DNA of 64,000 nt, taken from assembly GCF_905397275.1 (NCBI RefSeq), contig NZ_CAJPUY010000002.1, forward strand, positions 186,001 to 250,000, given 5' to 3'. The DNA comes from Cupriavidus yeoncheonensis. GTDB taxonomy: Bacteria; Pseudomonadota; Gammaproteobacteria; Burkholderiales; Burkholderiaceae. Position numbers and translations under genes: made by a program. The notes below the pieces were generated by a model. It saw only the letters and a list, made by a program, of their open reading frames with translations. It had not been told where the DNA came from and ran no database searches. Of this stretch, positions 27,485 to 38,000 are shown piece after piece; within the stretch, counting starts at the first letter, position 1, and every line of letters starts with the position of its first letter.

Positions 27485-28861
27485 TCATGCCGATTTCGCC
27501 ACTTCAACGGGTGATGTGGAAACATCATCGAGTGGTTGCAATGACGCGGAGGCGCTCAGCACGCGGACTTCCCGTTGCGGATACGGAATCGAAATGTGGT
27601 GCTCGCGCAGCGTGCGCCAGATCGCCCGGTTCATGGCCGACTGAACGCCGAGCTTGCCGTTCTGCGGATCGGCAATATAGACGGCGACCTCGTATTCGAT
27701 ACCACTGTCAGCGAACATCACCAGGAATGCCGCCGGCGCCGGGTCCTGCAGCACGCGCGGCAGTTCGCGTACGCATTCGGCGAGCAGCATGATCACGGTT
27801 TCGGGGTCGGCAGCATAGTCGGCCTGCACGCGCGTCGCGACGCGGACATTGGTGTTCGAAAACGAGTGGTTCTGCACCGATTGCGCGACCAACTGCTCGT
27901 TGGGCACCAAGGTTTCGCCGTCGCCGTTGCGCACCACCGTGTAGCGGGTGCGGATCTGCGAGACGGTGCCGGAGTACTTGTCCACGGTGATCTGGTCACC
28001 CAGCTTGACCGAGCGATCGAGCAGGATGATGAACCCGGAAATGTAGTTGCTGGCGATCTTTTGCAGGCCAAGACCCAGGCCGACGCCGAGCGCGCCGCCG
28101 AACACGGACAGCACCGTCAGATCGATGCCGACGAGCGACAGGCTCAGCAGCAACGAGACCAGCAGCAGCAACGCCTTCGAAATGCGGGTCAGGACGACCT
28201 TCAGGTTCACGTCGAGACTGGCCGAGCGCATCAGGCGCTCTTCCAGCCACGAGCCGAACCACATCGCAACCAGCACCGTCAACAGGATCCACACCACCGC
28301 CATGAGGATGTCGGCCAGGCTCACCTTCTGCTTGCCGAGCGAGAAGCGCATGGTTTCCATCCACACCGTCACGTCGGACAGCAGGCCGAGTACATAGAGC
28401 GCCATGGCCACCCAGACCAGCGTGGTCAGCACCTTCTCGACCAGCAGCAGCATGCCGTGCAACTGGCCGCTGCCGGACAGCACGCGCCGCAGGATGTAAA
28501 AGGTGAAGTACAGCGAAGTGATGCCGAATAGCGGCACCAGCGCCAGCCGCAGCACGCTGATTGCCATCATGGGCTCCAGCGCGAAGCGAGCTGCCATCAC
28601 CAGCAGCCAGCCAAACAGCGGGAACATGGCCCGCTCCAGGCTGGCGGCGGCGAAACGCAGCGAGAAGCTTGAAGATGCGTGATGATGCTCGAGCCGCTTG
28701 ACGATAAAGCGCGCGAGCGGCCAGGCTGCCAGCAGGCAGCCGGCCAGCACGCCAAGCTGCCAGATGAAGCCAGGGCCGCCCGCATCCCGGATCAGGTCGT
28801 CGAGCATCCTGCCGAATGTCGTGTGCGTGGCCGTCAGGTCGGCCAGTGGGTTTCCGCTCAT
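27485..28861 (-). CDS. MscS-family mechanosensitive channel protein
   Basis: 458 residues. About five or six N-terminal membrane segments precede the MscS core: the Gly/Ala-rich pore helix (SVFGGALGVGLGLGLQKIASNYISGFIILLDRS) and the cytoplasmic beta domain (ITVDKYSGTVSQIRTRYTVVRNGDGETLVPN). Expected to release solutes on hypoosmotic shock. It belongs to the larger MscS paralogues rather than the 3-TM MscS. Start ATG 28861; a GC-rich stem (about 28892-28922) lies in its 5' region. Confidence 0.9.
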   Translation of the reverse strand: MSGNPLADLTATHTTFGRMLDDLIRDAGGPGFIWQLGVLAGCLLAAWPLARFIVKRLEHHHASSSFSLRFAAASLERAMFPLFGWLLVMAARFALEPMMAISVLRLALVPLFGITSLYFTFYILRRVLSGSGQLHGMLLLVEKVLTTLVWVAMALYVLGLLSDVTVWMETMRFSLGKQKVSLADILMAVVWILLTVLVAMWFGSWLEERLMRSASLDVNLKVVLTRISKALLLLVSLLLSLSLVGIDLTVLSVFGGALGVGLGLGLQKIASNYISGFIILLDRSVKLGDQITVDKYSGTVSQIRTRYTVVRNGDGETLVPNEQLVAQSVQNHSFSNTNVRVATRVQADYAADPETVIMLLAECVRELPRVLQDPAPAAFLVMFADSGIEYEVAVYIADPQNGKLGVQSAMNRAIWRTLREHHISIPYPQREVRVLSASASLQPLDDVSTSPVEVAKSA

Positions 28862-28935
28862 GGAGAATCTGCCTGGATACCCTGTTGCCGCGCCGGCCGC
28901 CGCGCGTACTGCGCGGCCGGCCGGTGGGGAGGGAA

Positions 28936-30357
28936 TTACTGCGTACGCTCCAGGACCGCGGCAAAGAAGCCATCGGTCTGGTGCTGGTGGGGATACAGCG
29001 CGAACATGCCGCCTTCTGTCGGCAACTCGGGCACGTCGATCTTCTGCTCGGCCAAGACCTCTGCCGCCGGAACCAGACGGAAATTCGGATGGGAAGCCAG
29101 GAAGTTGCGCACGATCGCCTCGTTTTCGGCTTCCAGCACGCTGCACGTGGCATAGACTACGCGGCCTCCGCCCTTGAGCAGGCGCGCTGCCGCATCAAGG
29201 ATCGCGCTCTGCTTGGCCGTCAGCTCCAGCACCGATTCAGGGCTCTGGCGCCATTTCAGGTCCGGATTGCGCCGCAGCGTGCCAAGGCCGCTGCAAGGCG
29301 CATCGACGAGCACGCGGTCGATCTTCCCGGCCAGGCGCTTGACCTTGGCGTCACGTTCGGAATCGATGAGCACCGGGTGCACGTTCGACAGCCCGCTGCG
29401 CGCCAGGCGCGGCTTGAGATTGGCGAGACGCTTTTCCGATACATCGAAGGCGTACAGACGGCCGGTCGAACGCATGGCCACGCCGAGCGCCAGCGTCTTG
29501 CCGCCGGCGCCAGCGCAGAAGTCGACCACCATCTCGCCGCGCTTGGGGGCGACCAGGCTGCACAGAAGCTGGCTGCCCTCGTCCTGAACCTCCACCAGGC
29601 CATTCACGAACAGCGGCAGCTTGTTCAGCGCCGGCTTGCCTTGCATCCGGATGCCGGCCGGTGCCATCGGCGTGGGCTCGGCGCGCAGGCCCGCCTCTTC
29701 CAGCTCGGTCAGGACGGCTTCGCGGGTGGCCTTCCCGAGGTTCACGCGCAGGTCCAGCGGAGCCGGGCGCAACCAGGCATCCCCAAGGGCGGATGCAAAC
29801 GCTTCACCGTGGCGTGCCGCCAAGTTGTCAAACAGCCACTCAGGCAGGTTGGCGCGTACGCGCGGTGACAGGCTGGAACGCTCGATCGTGGTCAGGCGAT
29901 CGAGCCACTCGGCCTCGTCGGGATGCAGGAAAGGCGTGAGCATATCGCGCCCAAGGGTTGCCGCCAGGCCCAGCAGCGCCAGGCGGCGCGACGCCGCGCC
30001 GCTGCCGCTTTCGGCAAACTGGCCGAACTCCACGCGCCGGCGCAGTACCGCGTAGATCGCCTCGGCGATGATGCCGCGTTCGCGATGGCCGAGCTTGCTG
30101 TTCTCGCGGAAGTAATGGCTCACCACGGCATCGGCCGGGCGCGCGAACAGCATGACCTTGCCAAGCAGCCTGTCGATATGCTGGATATGCGAAGCGTGAA
30201 GTCCGCCCGATGCCCGTACCTGCTGACCGTCCGCCCCTGGGGCGCCCTGGGCCGAACGCGCCCCTGGCGCCTTGCGGATGGGACTGGACTTGCGGGCCCG
30301 CGAAGGTTGGCGGGAATCCTTGGACGCCGGACGCGCCCCTGTCTGATGACGACTCAT
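28936..30357 (-). CDS. rsmB: 16S rRNA m5C methyltransferase, RsmB-like
   Basis: 473 residues. A basic disordered N-terminus (1-~55), an NusB-like domain (about 60-190) and an AdoMet methyltransferase domain with VVDFCAGAGGKTLALG, the catalytic VDAPCSGLGTLRR and second Cys in YATCSVLEAENE. Probably methylates C967 of 16S rRNA. The ATG at 30357 overlaps the purN stop by 4 nt. Other NOL1/NOP2/Sun members cannot be excluded. Confidence 0.9.
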   Translation of the reverse strand: MSRHQTGARPASKDSRQPSRARKSSPIRKAPGARSAQGAPGADGQQVRASGGLHASHIQHIDRLLGKVMLFARPADAVVSHYFRENSKLGHRERGIIAEAIYAVLRRRVEFGQFAESGSGAASRRLALLGLAATLGRDMLTPFLHPDEAEWLDRLTTIERSSLSPRVRANLPEWLFDNLAARHGEAFASALGDAWLRPAPLDLRVNLGKATREAVLTELEEAGLRAEPTPMAPAGIRMQGKPALNKLPLFVNGLVEVQDEGSQLLCSLVAPKRGEMVVDFCAGAGGKTLALGVAMRSTGRLYAFDVSEKRLANLKPRLARSGLSNVHPVLIDSERDAKVKRLAGKIDRVLVDAPCSGLGTLRRNPDLKWRQSPESVLELTAKQSAILDAAARLLKGGGRVVYATCSVLEAENEAIVRNFLASHPNFRLVPAAEVLAEQKIDVPELPTEGGMFALYPHQHQTDGFFAAVLERTQ

Positions 30358-31019
30358 GGCTTTGCTCCTGCCGCCGGTACACCGGCGGAGATGGCCATAA
30401 GCAGTTGCGGCTCGGCCGGATTGACGTGAACGACCCCGTTCTGGACCTGCAGGCGTCCTTCGACGAACCACCGGACTGCACGGGGATAAATCAAATGCTC
30501 GCAATCGAGCAGGCGGACGGCGAGGCTCTCAGGCGTATCGAGAGGCAATACATCAAGAGCCGCCTGAATCACAATGGGGCCGTGATCGAGTTCAGGCGTG
30601 ACGAAATGCACGGTGGCGCCGTGCAGCTTCACGCCGGCGTCGAGTGCCTGCTTGTGGGTATTCAGGCCCGGGAAGCAAGGCAGCAGCGACGGATGGATAT
30701 TGAGCAAGCGACCGGCATAACGATCGACGAAGCCGGTGGTAAGGATGCGCATGAAGCCCGCGAGCACGACAAGGTCGGGCGCGTAGCCATCGATAGCCTC
30801 GGCCAACGCCGCATCGAAGCTGGCGCGATCGGGATGCTGGCGGTGATCGACCACGCTGGTGGCGATACCGTGGTCCTTTGCGAACTGCAGTCCGGCCGCT
30901 TCCGGCCGGTTGGAAATTACCGCGGCGATGCGCGCCGGCCACCCGCCGGCCGCGCAGGCCTGGACGATGGCTTCCATATTGGAGCCCCGCCCTGAAATCA
31001 GGATAACGATTTTTTTCAT
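30354..31019 (-). CDS. purN: Phosphoribosylglycinamide formyltransferase (GART)
   Basis: Third step of purine synthesis: transfers formyl from 10-formyl-THF to GAR. 221 residues with ISGRGSNMEAI at the N-terminus, the catalytic Asn/His in LLNIHPSLLPCFPG and the Asp in VTPELDHGPIV. Coupled to rsmB by ATGA overlap. A TAGAAT hexamer ends 6 nt before the ATG and no Shine-Dalgarno is seen, so the mRNA may be leaderless. Confidence 0.96.
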   Translation of the reverse strand: MKKIVILISGRGSNMEAIVQACAAGGWPARIAAVISNRPEAAGLQFAKDHGIATSVVDHRQHPDRASFDAALAEAIDGYAPDLVVLAGFMRILTTGFVDRYAGRLLNIHPSLLPCFPGLNTHKQALDAGVKLHGATVHFVTPELDHGPIVIQAALDVLPLDTPESLAVRLLDCEHLIYPRAVRWFVEGRLQVQNGVVHVNPAEPQLLMAISAGVPAAGAKP

Positions 31020-31025
31020 CGCGCA

Positions 31026-31031
31026 ATTCTA
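31026..31031 (-). promoter_or_regulatory. Extended -10 of purN, 6 nt from the start codon
   Basis: The minus strand reads TGGTAGAAT, an extended -10 (TGn-TAGAAT). The usual start point 7 nt downstream coincides with the A of the purN ATG. No clear -35. Confidence 0.5.
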
Positions 31032-31256
31032 CCAAGGGCAGACACCAAACTCCGGCAAAGCTAATACATTAGGCGCTTAATTCACGACAATCGGCGTCGG
31101 GACATGCAACCGGCACGCGACAGCGAGGCCCCAAACCCCCATTTGATGGATTGTGACGCTTCGCACCCTCTGATAGAGTGGGCCCTACGTCCACGCTCCA
31201 GTTTTGTGCCAGCTGGTGACAACAAGGACGAAACGGGAAATTAGACGGGAATTAGC

Positions 31257-31916
31257 ATGTCGAACGCTGCACCGACGTTGTTGGTGGTCGATGATCATCC
31301 TATGGCCTTGTCAGGCACTACCGCATTCCTGACGGAGGTGATGCCAGATGTTGCAGTCCATGCCGCCGGCAGCGCCAGGGAAGCGCTGACCAGCCTTCAG
31401 CAGGGCCTGCGCCCGGATATCGTGCTGCTTGATATCTGGCTGAACGATGGCACCGGCTTCGATGCCATGCAGTCCTTCAAGACCGTCATCCCGGGCGCCC
31501 GCTTCATTTTCATGTCGGCCGAAGCCACGCCCGAAATCGTCGGGCGCGCCCGCGCCTTGTCAGCCTGCGGATTTGTGGGCAAGCACCTGGACGCCCACGC
31601 ATTCACCTCCGCCGTACGCAAAGTGCTCGCCGGCGATACCTCGTTTCCGAGCGATGAAGCGCTCAGCGGCCGCGCCCAGTCCTTCGGGCCGGCCCACGGC
31701 ATCCCGGTCACGCCTGCCGAGCTTGGCCTGACGCCGCGCCAGGGCTCGGTGCTTGCGCTGGTCCTGGAAGGACTGCCGAACAAGGTGATCGCACGCCGAC
31801 TCGGGCTGACAGAGAACACCGTCAAGGAACACGTCTCGGCCATCCTGCAGCGGCTCGGTGTCCGGACGCGCATGCAGGTCATGTCACGCATGGAACGCTT
31901 CCGCCTGCGTCAGTAA
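31257..31916 (+). CDS. Response regulator, NarL/LuxR family
   Basis: 219 residues. Receiver domain (about 5-125) with acidic pocket VVDDHP, phosphoacceptor Asp59 (VLLDIWLNDG) and conserved Lys109 (FVGKH); C-terminal LuxR helix-turn-helix (about 152-215, LTPRQGSVLALVLEGLPNKVIARRLGLTENTVKEHVSAIL). It faces the hybrid kinase at 31944-33749 only 27 bp away, and the two probably form one signalling pathway. Target genes unknown. Confidence 0.92.
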   Translation: MSNAAPTLLVVDDHPMALSGTTAFLTEVMPDVAVHAAGSAREALTSLQQGLRPDIVLLDIWLNDGTGFDAMQSFKTVIPGARFIFMSAEATPEIVGRARALSACGFVGKHLDAHAFTSAVRKVLAGDTSFPSDEALSGRAQSFGPAHGIPVTPAELGLTPRQGSVLALVLEGLPNKVIARRLGLTENTVKEHVSAILQRLGVRTRMQVMSRMERFRLRQ

Positions 31917-31943
31917 GCGCGCGTCTCCGCACCGCGCCGGCTT

Positions 31944-33749
31944 TCAGCCCGCAGTGCGCAGCCAGCGGCGCAGCAGTATCCGTAGTGAGGCCGGGTCCAC
32001 GGGCTTCGACAGCACAAAATATCCCGCCTCTTCCGCTGCCGCCAGCGCGGCGGATTTCAGATCTCCCGTGAGCAGGGCGCTGCGCGCCTGCGGCTGGGTG
32101 TTTTGCCAGCGTTCCAGCAAATCCAGGCCATTTTCACTGCCGGGCAACCGCAGATCGCAGAAGATGATGTCCGGCCGCAAGCCCTTGGCAAACAACTTGT
32201 CGGCTTCCGCGCCATGCGCGGCGCAGGCGACACGGATCCCCCAGGCCTCCATCAGCGCGATCCAGGCCTTGCGGATCTGGGAATCGTCATCGACCACCAG
32301 CACCGTGCCTTGCAGCTTGTCGGGCTTGGAATCCTCGGCGGCGGCCATGGCGCGCATTTCACGCACGCTGGCTACTGTCTCAGCCGGCACCGGGGGCAGC
32401 GCGAACCAGAAAACCGAGCCCTTGCCGGGCACGGAACGCACGCCATACGTGCCGCGCATCAGGCGCACGCATTCCTTGAAGATGGCCAGCCCAAGCCCCA
32501 AGCCTTGCGACGGGTCGCGCTGCGGGTTATGGACCTGGTAGTACGGCGAAAAGATGTCAGGCAAGTGATCGGGCAGGATACCGGCCCCCGTGTCCCATAC
32601 CTCCAACCGCACGTGCTTGCGGCGCTGGCGCGCGGTGATCAGCACGCCGCCACGCTTCGTATAGCGCAATGCGTTCTGCACCAGGTTGAACAGCGCGCGG
32701 CGCAGCAGGACCGGCTCGGCCATGGCGTAGAGCTCGTCCGGCACACGCGGCGTCAGCGTCAGGCCGCTTTCGCGCGCGTCAGCGGCGAACTGGCTCATTA
32801 CGTCGCGGATCAACGCGCTCAGTTCGCACGGTTCAAGCGTGGGCAGGACCTTGCGGCCCTCCAGCTTGGACAGGTCGAGCAAGGAGCGGAACAGCAAGTC
32901 GATGGTCTGCGTACCGGCTGCCACCTGCTCGACGAGCGGATGGAGCACCGTAGACTGGTTGCGCGCGCGCAACGCTTCCACCAGCATCACCAGCGCGTGC
33001 ACCGGCTGCCGCAGGTCGTGGCTCGCCGCCGCCAGAAAGCGCGATTTTTCCTCGCTCGCATGGAGGGCGCGCTCCTTTTCTTCCTGGAACTGCTTGGCCA
33101 GGCGGCGGCTGTCGCCCTCGAGCTGGATCGCCCTGACCAGCGTGCCCTGCAGGCCAAGCGCGTGGCGGCCCAGCATCAGCGCGTAGATGATCAGCAGCAA
33201 CTGTACGTAGATGCCGTGCCCCGGGAAGGCAACTTCGGCCAGCAGCAGGTTCGGGACCAGGACGGGCACGCCGGCATAGATCAGGTTCGACGGCACCGGC
33301 GCTTGCGATACCGCTCCGCCCGCCAGCACGCCCAGACTGAGCAGGTACAGCACGCTCGAGAAGACCGCGGAGCCCGTGTACATATGGAGCAGCGCCGAAC
33401 TGCCCCACGTCAGCCCGGTCAGGAAAGCCACCCCGCGCATATGGCCCCACCACTTGCGCGTGTGCGCGGAACGGCTCATGGAGGCGCTGTCGCGCTGGTA
33501 GCCCAGGTAGAACCACAGGCCCCCGCCGGCCAGCAACAGCATCACCGCGCCCCAGCCGAGCAGCGCGGCATGGTCGGCCGAATCCCAGAAGGCGAAGATA
33601 GTCAGCGCCGGCAGCAGCACCGCCGCCACCGTGCCCGACGGCGACGCCTTGTGGACGATCGCCATCAGCTTGGCGCGCGTCTCGGTATCAAGCTGGGCGC
33701 CGGCAGGCGGCAGGAATCGCGGCAACAGCCGGTTGAGAAGCGCGTTCAA
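31944..33749 (-). CDS. Hybrid sensor histidine kinase with membrane sensor and C-terminal receiver
   Basis: 601 residues. Six or so N-terminal membrane segments (about 40-200) serve as sensor; then a HisKA domain with His244 (AAASHDLRQPVHAL), a HATPase domain (LVQNALRYTKRGG, VWDTGAGI, GLGLGLAIFK) and a receiver domain (about 475-595; VLVVDDDSQIRK, phosphoacceptor in FCDLRLPGSENGLD). The annotated start is TTG 33749, without a clear ribosome site, so the true start is uncertain. Signal unknown; this HPK fold resembles quorum or energy-taxis sensors with 5-7 TM N-termini. Confidence 0.88.
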   Translation of the reverse strand: MNALLNRLLPRFLPPAGAQLDTETRAKLMAIVHKASPSGTVAAVLLPALTIFAFWDSADHAALLGWGAVMLLLAGGGLWFYLGYQRDSASMSRSAHTRKWWGHMRGVAFLTGLTWGSSALLHMYTGSAVFSSVLYLLSLGVLAGGAVSQAPVPSNLIYAGVPVLVPNLLLAEVAFPGHGIYVQLLLIIYALMLGRHALGLQGTLVRAIQLEGDSRRLAKQFQEEKERALHASEEKSRFLAAASHDLRQPVHALVMLVEALRARNQSTVLHPLVEQVAAGTQTIDLLFRSLLDLSKLEGRKVLPTLEPCELSALIRDVMSQFAADARESGLTLTPRVPDELYAMAEPVLLRRALFNLVQNALRYTKRGGVLITARQRRKHVRLEVWDTGAGILPDHLPDIFSPYYQVHNPQRDPSQGLGLGLAIFKECVRLMRGTYGVRSVPGKGSVFWFALPPVPAETVASVREMRAMAAAEDSKPDKLQGTVLVVDDDSQIRKAWIALMEAWGIRVACAAHGAEADKLFAKGLRPDIIFCDLRLPGSENGLDLLERWQNTQPQARSALLTGDLKSAALAAAEEAGYFVLSKPVDPASLRILLRRWLRTAG

Positions 33750-33927
33750 GTGAATGAGTGGATCGAGGCTTGGACACGCCGGCAGCCAATGCGCCGCGCG
33801 TCTGGGTGGCGCCTATCATGCCGCCTTTTGCCGCATCGCGCCACGACGACAGGGCGGTTGCGCCACAAAAACCGCGGGGCTGGCCGGATCGTAGGCGCCC
33901 GGAAAGGGCAATCGGACCCATTCGCCT

Positions 33928-33933
33928 TATAAT
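33928..33933 (+). promoter_or_regulatory. -10 element of ribF-ileS-lspA
   Basis: Consensus TATAAT. It overlaps an in-frame ATG (33932), which therefore should not be in the transcript; this favours the GTG at 33968 as ribF start. The -35 is poor. Confidence 0.55.
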
Positions 33934-33967
33934 GCCCGCTTTACCCGAATCATTTCCCGCCGTCCCC

Positions 33968-34975
33968 GTGAAAGTCTTCCGCGGCCTGCCCAACGCCGAG
34001 AGCCGGGCGCCTTGCGCGCTCACCATCGGCAATTTCGACGGTGTGCATCGCGGCCACCAGTCGCTGCTTGCGCGCGCGCGCGCGGCGGCCGATGCGCGCG
34101 GCCTGCCGCTGTGCGTGATGACGTTCGAGCCGCATCCGCGCGAGTTCTTCACGCCGGACAAGGCCCCGACCCGCATCGCCCTGCTGCGCGACAAGCTCGA
34201 GAGCCTGCGCCGCAACGGCGTGGACCGCGTGGTGGTGGAGCACTTCAACGCCCACTTTGCCGGCCAGTCGCCGCAGGCGTTCGTCGAGAACGTGCTGTGG
34301 CATGGCTTGCACGCACGCTGGGTGCTGGTCGGTGACGACTTCCGCTTCGGGGCCAAGCGCGCCGGCGATTTCACCTACCTGCAGGACGCGGGCCAGCGCT
34401 TCGGCTTCGACGTTGAGCAGATGGGCTCGGTGTCCGAGGGCGGCATCCGCATCTCCAGCTCGGCCGTGCGCCAAGCGCTGGCCGAGGGCGACCTCGAACA
34501 CGCGCGTCGACTGCTCGGCCATGGCTATGCGATCAGCGGCCACGTGATCCACGGCCGCAAGCTGGGCCGCGACCTGGGCTTTCCGACGCTGAACCTGCGC
34601 ATTTCGCACAAGCGTCCCGCGGTCAACGGCATTTTCGTCGTGCAGGTGCACGGCATTGCCGATCATCCGCTGCCCGGCGTGGCCAGCATCGGCGTGCGCC
34701 CGACCATCGAGGATGCCGGCCGCGTGCTGCTGGAAGTCCACCTGTTCGACGTCAACCAGAATCTGTATGGCAAGCTGATCCGGGTGGAGTTCATGAAGAA
34801 GCTGCGCGACGAGGCGCGCTTCGACAACCTGGAAGACCTGACCGCGGCCATCGCCAAGGACAGCGCCGACGCGCGCGGCTTCTTCGGCCTGACCTCGCCG
34901 GACGCCTCCACCGGCCAAGCCGAGGGCACCGGCGGCCGCGACTTCGCCACCTCCGCCACCGACCGAATTAGCTAG
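33968..34975 (+). CDS. ribF: Bifunctional riboflavin kinase / FAD synthetase
   Basis: Makes FMN and FAD from riboflavin. 335 residues from a GTG start ([13 protein letters not shown]). FAD synthetase domain with [16 protein letters not shown] and [10 protein letters not shown]; riboflavin kinase domain with [20 protein letters not shown]. The GTG is chosen because the alternative ATG overlaps the -10 hexamer. A Pro/Thr-rich tail of about 25 residues follows the kinase. Upstream of ileS-lspA, the classic order. Confidence 0.93.
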   Translation: MKVFRGLPNAESRAPCALTIGNFDGVHRGHQSLLARARAAADARGLPLCVMTFEPHPREFFTPDKAPTRIALLRDKLESLRRNGVDRVVVEHFNAHFAGQSPQAFVENVLWHGLHARWVLVGDDFRFGAKRAGDFTYLQDAGQRFGFDVEQMGSVSEGGIRISSSAVRQALAEGDLEHARRLLGHGYAISGHVIHGRKLGRDLGFPTLNLRISHKRPAVNGIFVVQVHGIADHPLPGVASIGVRPTIEDAGRVLLEVHLFDVNQNLYGKLIRVEFMKKLRDEARFDNLEDLTAAIAKDSADARGFFGLTSPDASTGQAEGTGGRDFATSATDRIS

Positions 34976-35108
34976 CGGCCCGGCACCCCACGGTGCCGGT
35001 TCGCGTTCCGCCCCATCCAGTCTTTCCTGCGCGCACGCCCAAGTGCGACCCATGCGTGGCCAAATCAGCGGCCCGGTGCGCGCCAAACGAATTGCCCCGA
35101 GAATCGAC

Positions 35109-38000
35109 ATGTCCAACGACAAACGCGCCAAGCCCGAGAAAAGCAAATATCCGGTCAACCTGCTGGACACCACCTTCCCGATGCGCGGCGACCTGCCCAA
35201 GCGTGAACCGCAGTGGGTCAAGCAGTGGCAGGACAAGCAGCTCTACAAGAAGATCCGCGCGGCTCGCAAGGGTGCCAGGAAGTTCGTGCTGCATGATGGC
35301 CCGCCGTATGCCAACGGCGACATCCACATCGGCCACGCGGTCAACAAGGTCCTCAAGGACATGATCGTCAAGGCGCGCGGGCTGACCGGCCTGGACGCCG
35401 TCTACGTGCCGGGCTGGGATTGCCACGGCATGCCGATCGAGATCCAGATCGAGAAGCAGTTCGGCAAGGGCCTGCCGGTGCAGGAAGTCCAGGCCAAGGC
35501 ACGCGCCTACGCCACCGAGCAGATCAAGCGCCAGATGGTGGACTTCGAGCGCCTGGGCGTGCTCGGCGACTGGGACCACCCCTACCTGACCATGAACTAC
35601 AGCAACGAGGCCGACGAAATCCGCGCCCTCGCCAAGATCATGGAAAAGGGCTACGTGTTCCGCGGCCTGAAACCGGTGAACTGGTGCTTCGACTGCGGTT
35701 CGGCGCTGGCCGAGGCCGAGGTCGAGTACAAGGACAAGGTCGACCTGTCGATCGACGTGGGCTTCCCGTTCGCCGAGACCGACAAGCTGGCGCACGCCTT
35801 CAAGGTTTCGATCGACCAGATCAACGCCAAGCCGGGCTGGATCGTGATCTGGACCACGACGCCCTGGACGATCCCGAGCAACCAGGCGCTCAACGTGCAT
35901 CCGGAAGTCGAATACGCGCTGGTCGACACGCCGCGCGGCTACCTGATCCTGGCGACCGAGCGGGTCGAGGAACAGCTCAAGGTCTACGAACTGGAAGGCA
36001 AGGTCGTGGCGACCAGCACCGGCGCCGCACTGTCGGAGATCCGCTTCCACCACCCGCTGGCGAAGATGGACGCCGGCTATGACCGCCTGTCGCCGATCTA
36101 CCTCGGCGACTACGTGACCACCGACACCGGCTCGGGCATCGTGCACTCGGCCCCGGCCTATGGCGTGGAAGACTTCCAGTCGTGCAAGGCGCACGGCATG
36201 AGCGACCACGACATCATCAGCCCGGTAATGGGCAACGGCGTGTACGCGGGCACGCTGCCGCTGTTCGGCGGCCTGTCGATCTGGGATGCGAACCCGAAGA
36301 TCGTCGAGGTCCTGAAGGCGTCCGGCAACCTGTTCAATTCGCACAAGTACACCCACAGCTACATGCACTGCTGGCGCCACAAGACGCCGATCATCTACCG
36401 CGCCACCTCGCAGTGGTTCGCGGGCATGGACGTGGATCCGGTCGAGCAGGACGGCCAGCCGGTGCCCACGCTGCGCGAAACCGCGCTGGCCGGCATCGAG
36501 GCCACCGAGTTCTTCCCGTCCTGGGGCAAGCAGCGCCTGCACAACATGATCGCCAACCGCCCGGACTGGACGCTGTCGCGCCAGCGCCAGTGGGGCGTGC
36601 CGATGGCCTTCTTCCTCCACAAGGAAACCGGCGCGCTGCACCCGCGCACGCCGGAGCTGCTGGAAGAGGTGGCCAAGCGCGTCGAGCAGCACGGCATCGA
36701 GGCGTGGCAGGCACTGGACCCGAAGGAACTGCTCGGCGCCGAGGCCGACCAGTACGAGAAGAACCGCGACACGCTCGACGTGTGGTTCGATTCGGGCACC
36801 ACGCACTGGACCGTGATCCGTGGCTCGCACCGCGACGACCTGTACGACCCGTCGGCCGATGAAGCCGATGGCCGTCTGGCGGACCTGTATCTGGAAGGCT
36901 CGGACCAGCACCGCGGCTGGTTCCATTCGTCGCTGCTGACCGCGTCGATGCTGTATGGCAAGCCGCCATACAAGGCGCTGCTGACGCACGGCTTCACCGT
37001 CGACGGCGAAGGCCGCAAGATGTCGAAGTCGGTCGGCAACACCGTGTCGCCGCAGGACATCGCGAACAAGATGGGCGCCGAGATCATCCGCCTGTGGGTG
37101 GCCTCGACCGACTACTCGGGCGAGCTGTCGATCTCCGACGAGATCCTCAAACGCGTGGTGGAAAGCTATCGGCGCATCCGCAATACGCTGCGCTTCCTGC
37201 TGTCGAACCTGTCCGACTACGACCACGCCAGGCACGCACTGCCGGCTTCGGAATGGCTGGAGATCGACCGCTACGCCGTGGCACTGTCCGAGCGCCTGCA
37301 GAAGGAAGTGCTGTCGCACTACGACTCATACGAGTTCCACCCGGTGGTGGCCAAGCTGCAGACCTTCTGCTCGGAAGACCTGGGTGGCTTCTACCTGGAC
37401 GTGCTGAAGGACCGCCTCTACACTACCGCGCCGGACTCGAAGGCCCGTCGCGCGGCGCAGAACGCGCTGTACCACATCACGCAGGCCATGCTGCACTGGA
37501 TGGCACCGTTCCTCTCGTTCACTGCCGAGGAAGCCTGGCAGGTGTTCGCGCACGGCACCGGCCACACCGACACCATCTTCACGAGCACGTACTACACGCT
37601 GCCGGAAGTGGATGAGGCCGACGATCTGCTGCAGAAATGGCATACCCTGCGCGAAGTCCGGGCGGAAGTCACGAAGCAGCTCGAGGCGGTACGTGTGGAA
37701 GGCGCCATCGGCTCCTCGCTGCAGGCTGAAGTCACCATCCAGGCCGGCGGCCCGGTGCTGGCCGCGCTGCAGAGCCTGGGCGACGACCTGCGCTTCGTGC
37801 TGCTGACCTCCGCGGCCACGGTCGAGCACGCGCCCGAGGCGGGCGACCTGCTGGTCACCGTGGCAGCTTCGGAGCATGCGAAGTGCGAACGCTGCTGGCA
37901 CTACCGCGCCGACGTTGGCCAGAATCCCGACCATCCGACCCTTTGCGGCCGCTGCGACAGCAACCTGTTCGGCGCCGGTGAACACAGGAGCCATGCCTGA
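35109..38000 (+). CDS. ileS: Isoleucyl-tRNA synthetase
   Basis: Charges tRNA-Ile; 963 residues, class Ia. HIGH motif in [16 protein letters not shown] in [10 protein letters not shown], the editing domain between them ([28 protein letters not shown]), and a C-terminal zinc finger ([20 protein letters not shown]). ATG 35109 ([11 protein letters not shown]) is preferred over upstream in-frame starts by family N-termini. Its stop overlaps the lspA ATG by one base (TGATG). Confidence 0.97.
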   Translation: MSNDKRAKPEKSKYPVNLLDTTFPMRGDLPKREPQWVKQWQDKQLYKKIRAARKGARKFVLHDGPPYANGDIHIGHAVNKVLKDMIVKARGLTGLDAVYVPGWDCHGMPIEIQIEKQFGKGLPVQEVQAKARAYATEQIKRQMVDFERLGVLGDWDHPYLTMNYSNEADEIRALAKIMEKGYVFRGLKPVNWCFDCGSALAEAEVEYKDKVDLSIDVGFPFAETDKLAHAFKVSIDQINAKPGWIVIWTTTPWTIPSNQALNVHPEVEYALVDTPRGYLILATERVEEQLKVYELEGKVVATSTGAALSEIRFHHPLAKMDAGYDRLSPIYLGDYVTTDTGSGIVHSAPAYGVEDFQSCKAHGMSDHDIISPVMGNGVYAGTLPLFGGLSIWDANPKIVEVLKASGNLFNSHKYTHSYMHCWRHKTPIIYRATSQWFAGMDVDPVEQDGQPVPTLRETALAGIEATEFFPSWGKQRLHNMIANRPDWTLSRQRQWGVPMAFFLHKETGALHPRTPELLEEVAKRVEQHGIEAWQALDPKELLGAEADQYEKNRDTLDVWFDSGTTHWTVIRGSHRDDLYDPSADEADGRLADLYLEGSDQHRGWFHSSLLTASMLYGKPPYKALLTHGFTVDGEGRKMSKSVGNTVSPQDIANKMGAEIIRLWVASTDYSGELSISDEILKRVVESYRRIRNTLRFLLSNLSDYDHARHALPASEWLEIDRYAVALSERLQKEVLSHYDSYEFHPVVAKLQTFCSEDLGGFYLDVLKDRLYTTAPDSKARRAAQNALYHITQAMLHWMAPFLSFTAEEAWQVFAHGTGHTDTIFTSTYYTLPEVDEADDLLQKWHTLREVRAEVTKQLEAVRVEGAIGSSLQAEVTIQAGGPVLAALQSLGDDLRFVLLTSAATVEHAPEAGDLLVTVAASEHAKCERCWHYRADVGQNPDHPTLCGRCDSNLFGAGEHRSHA

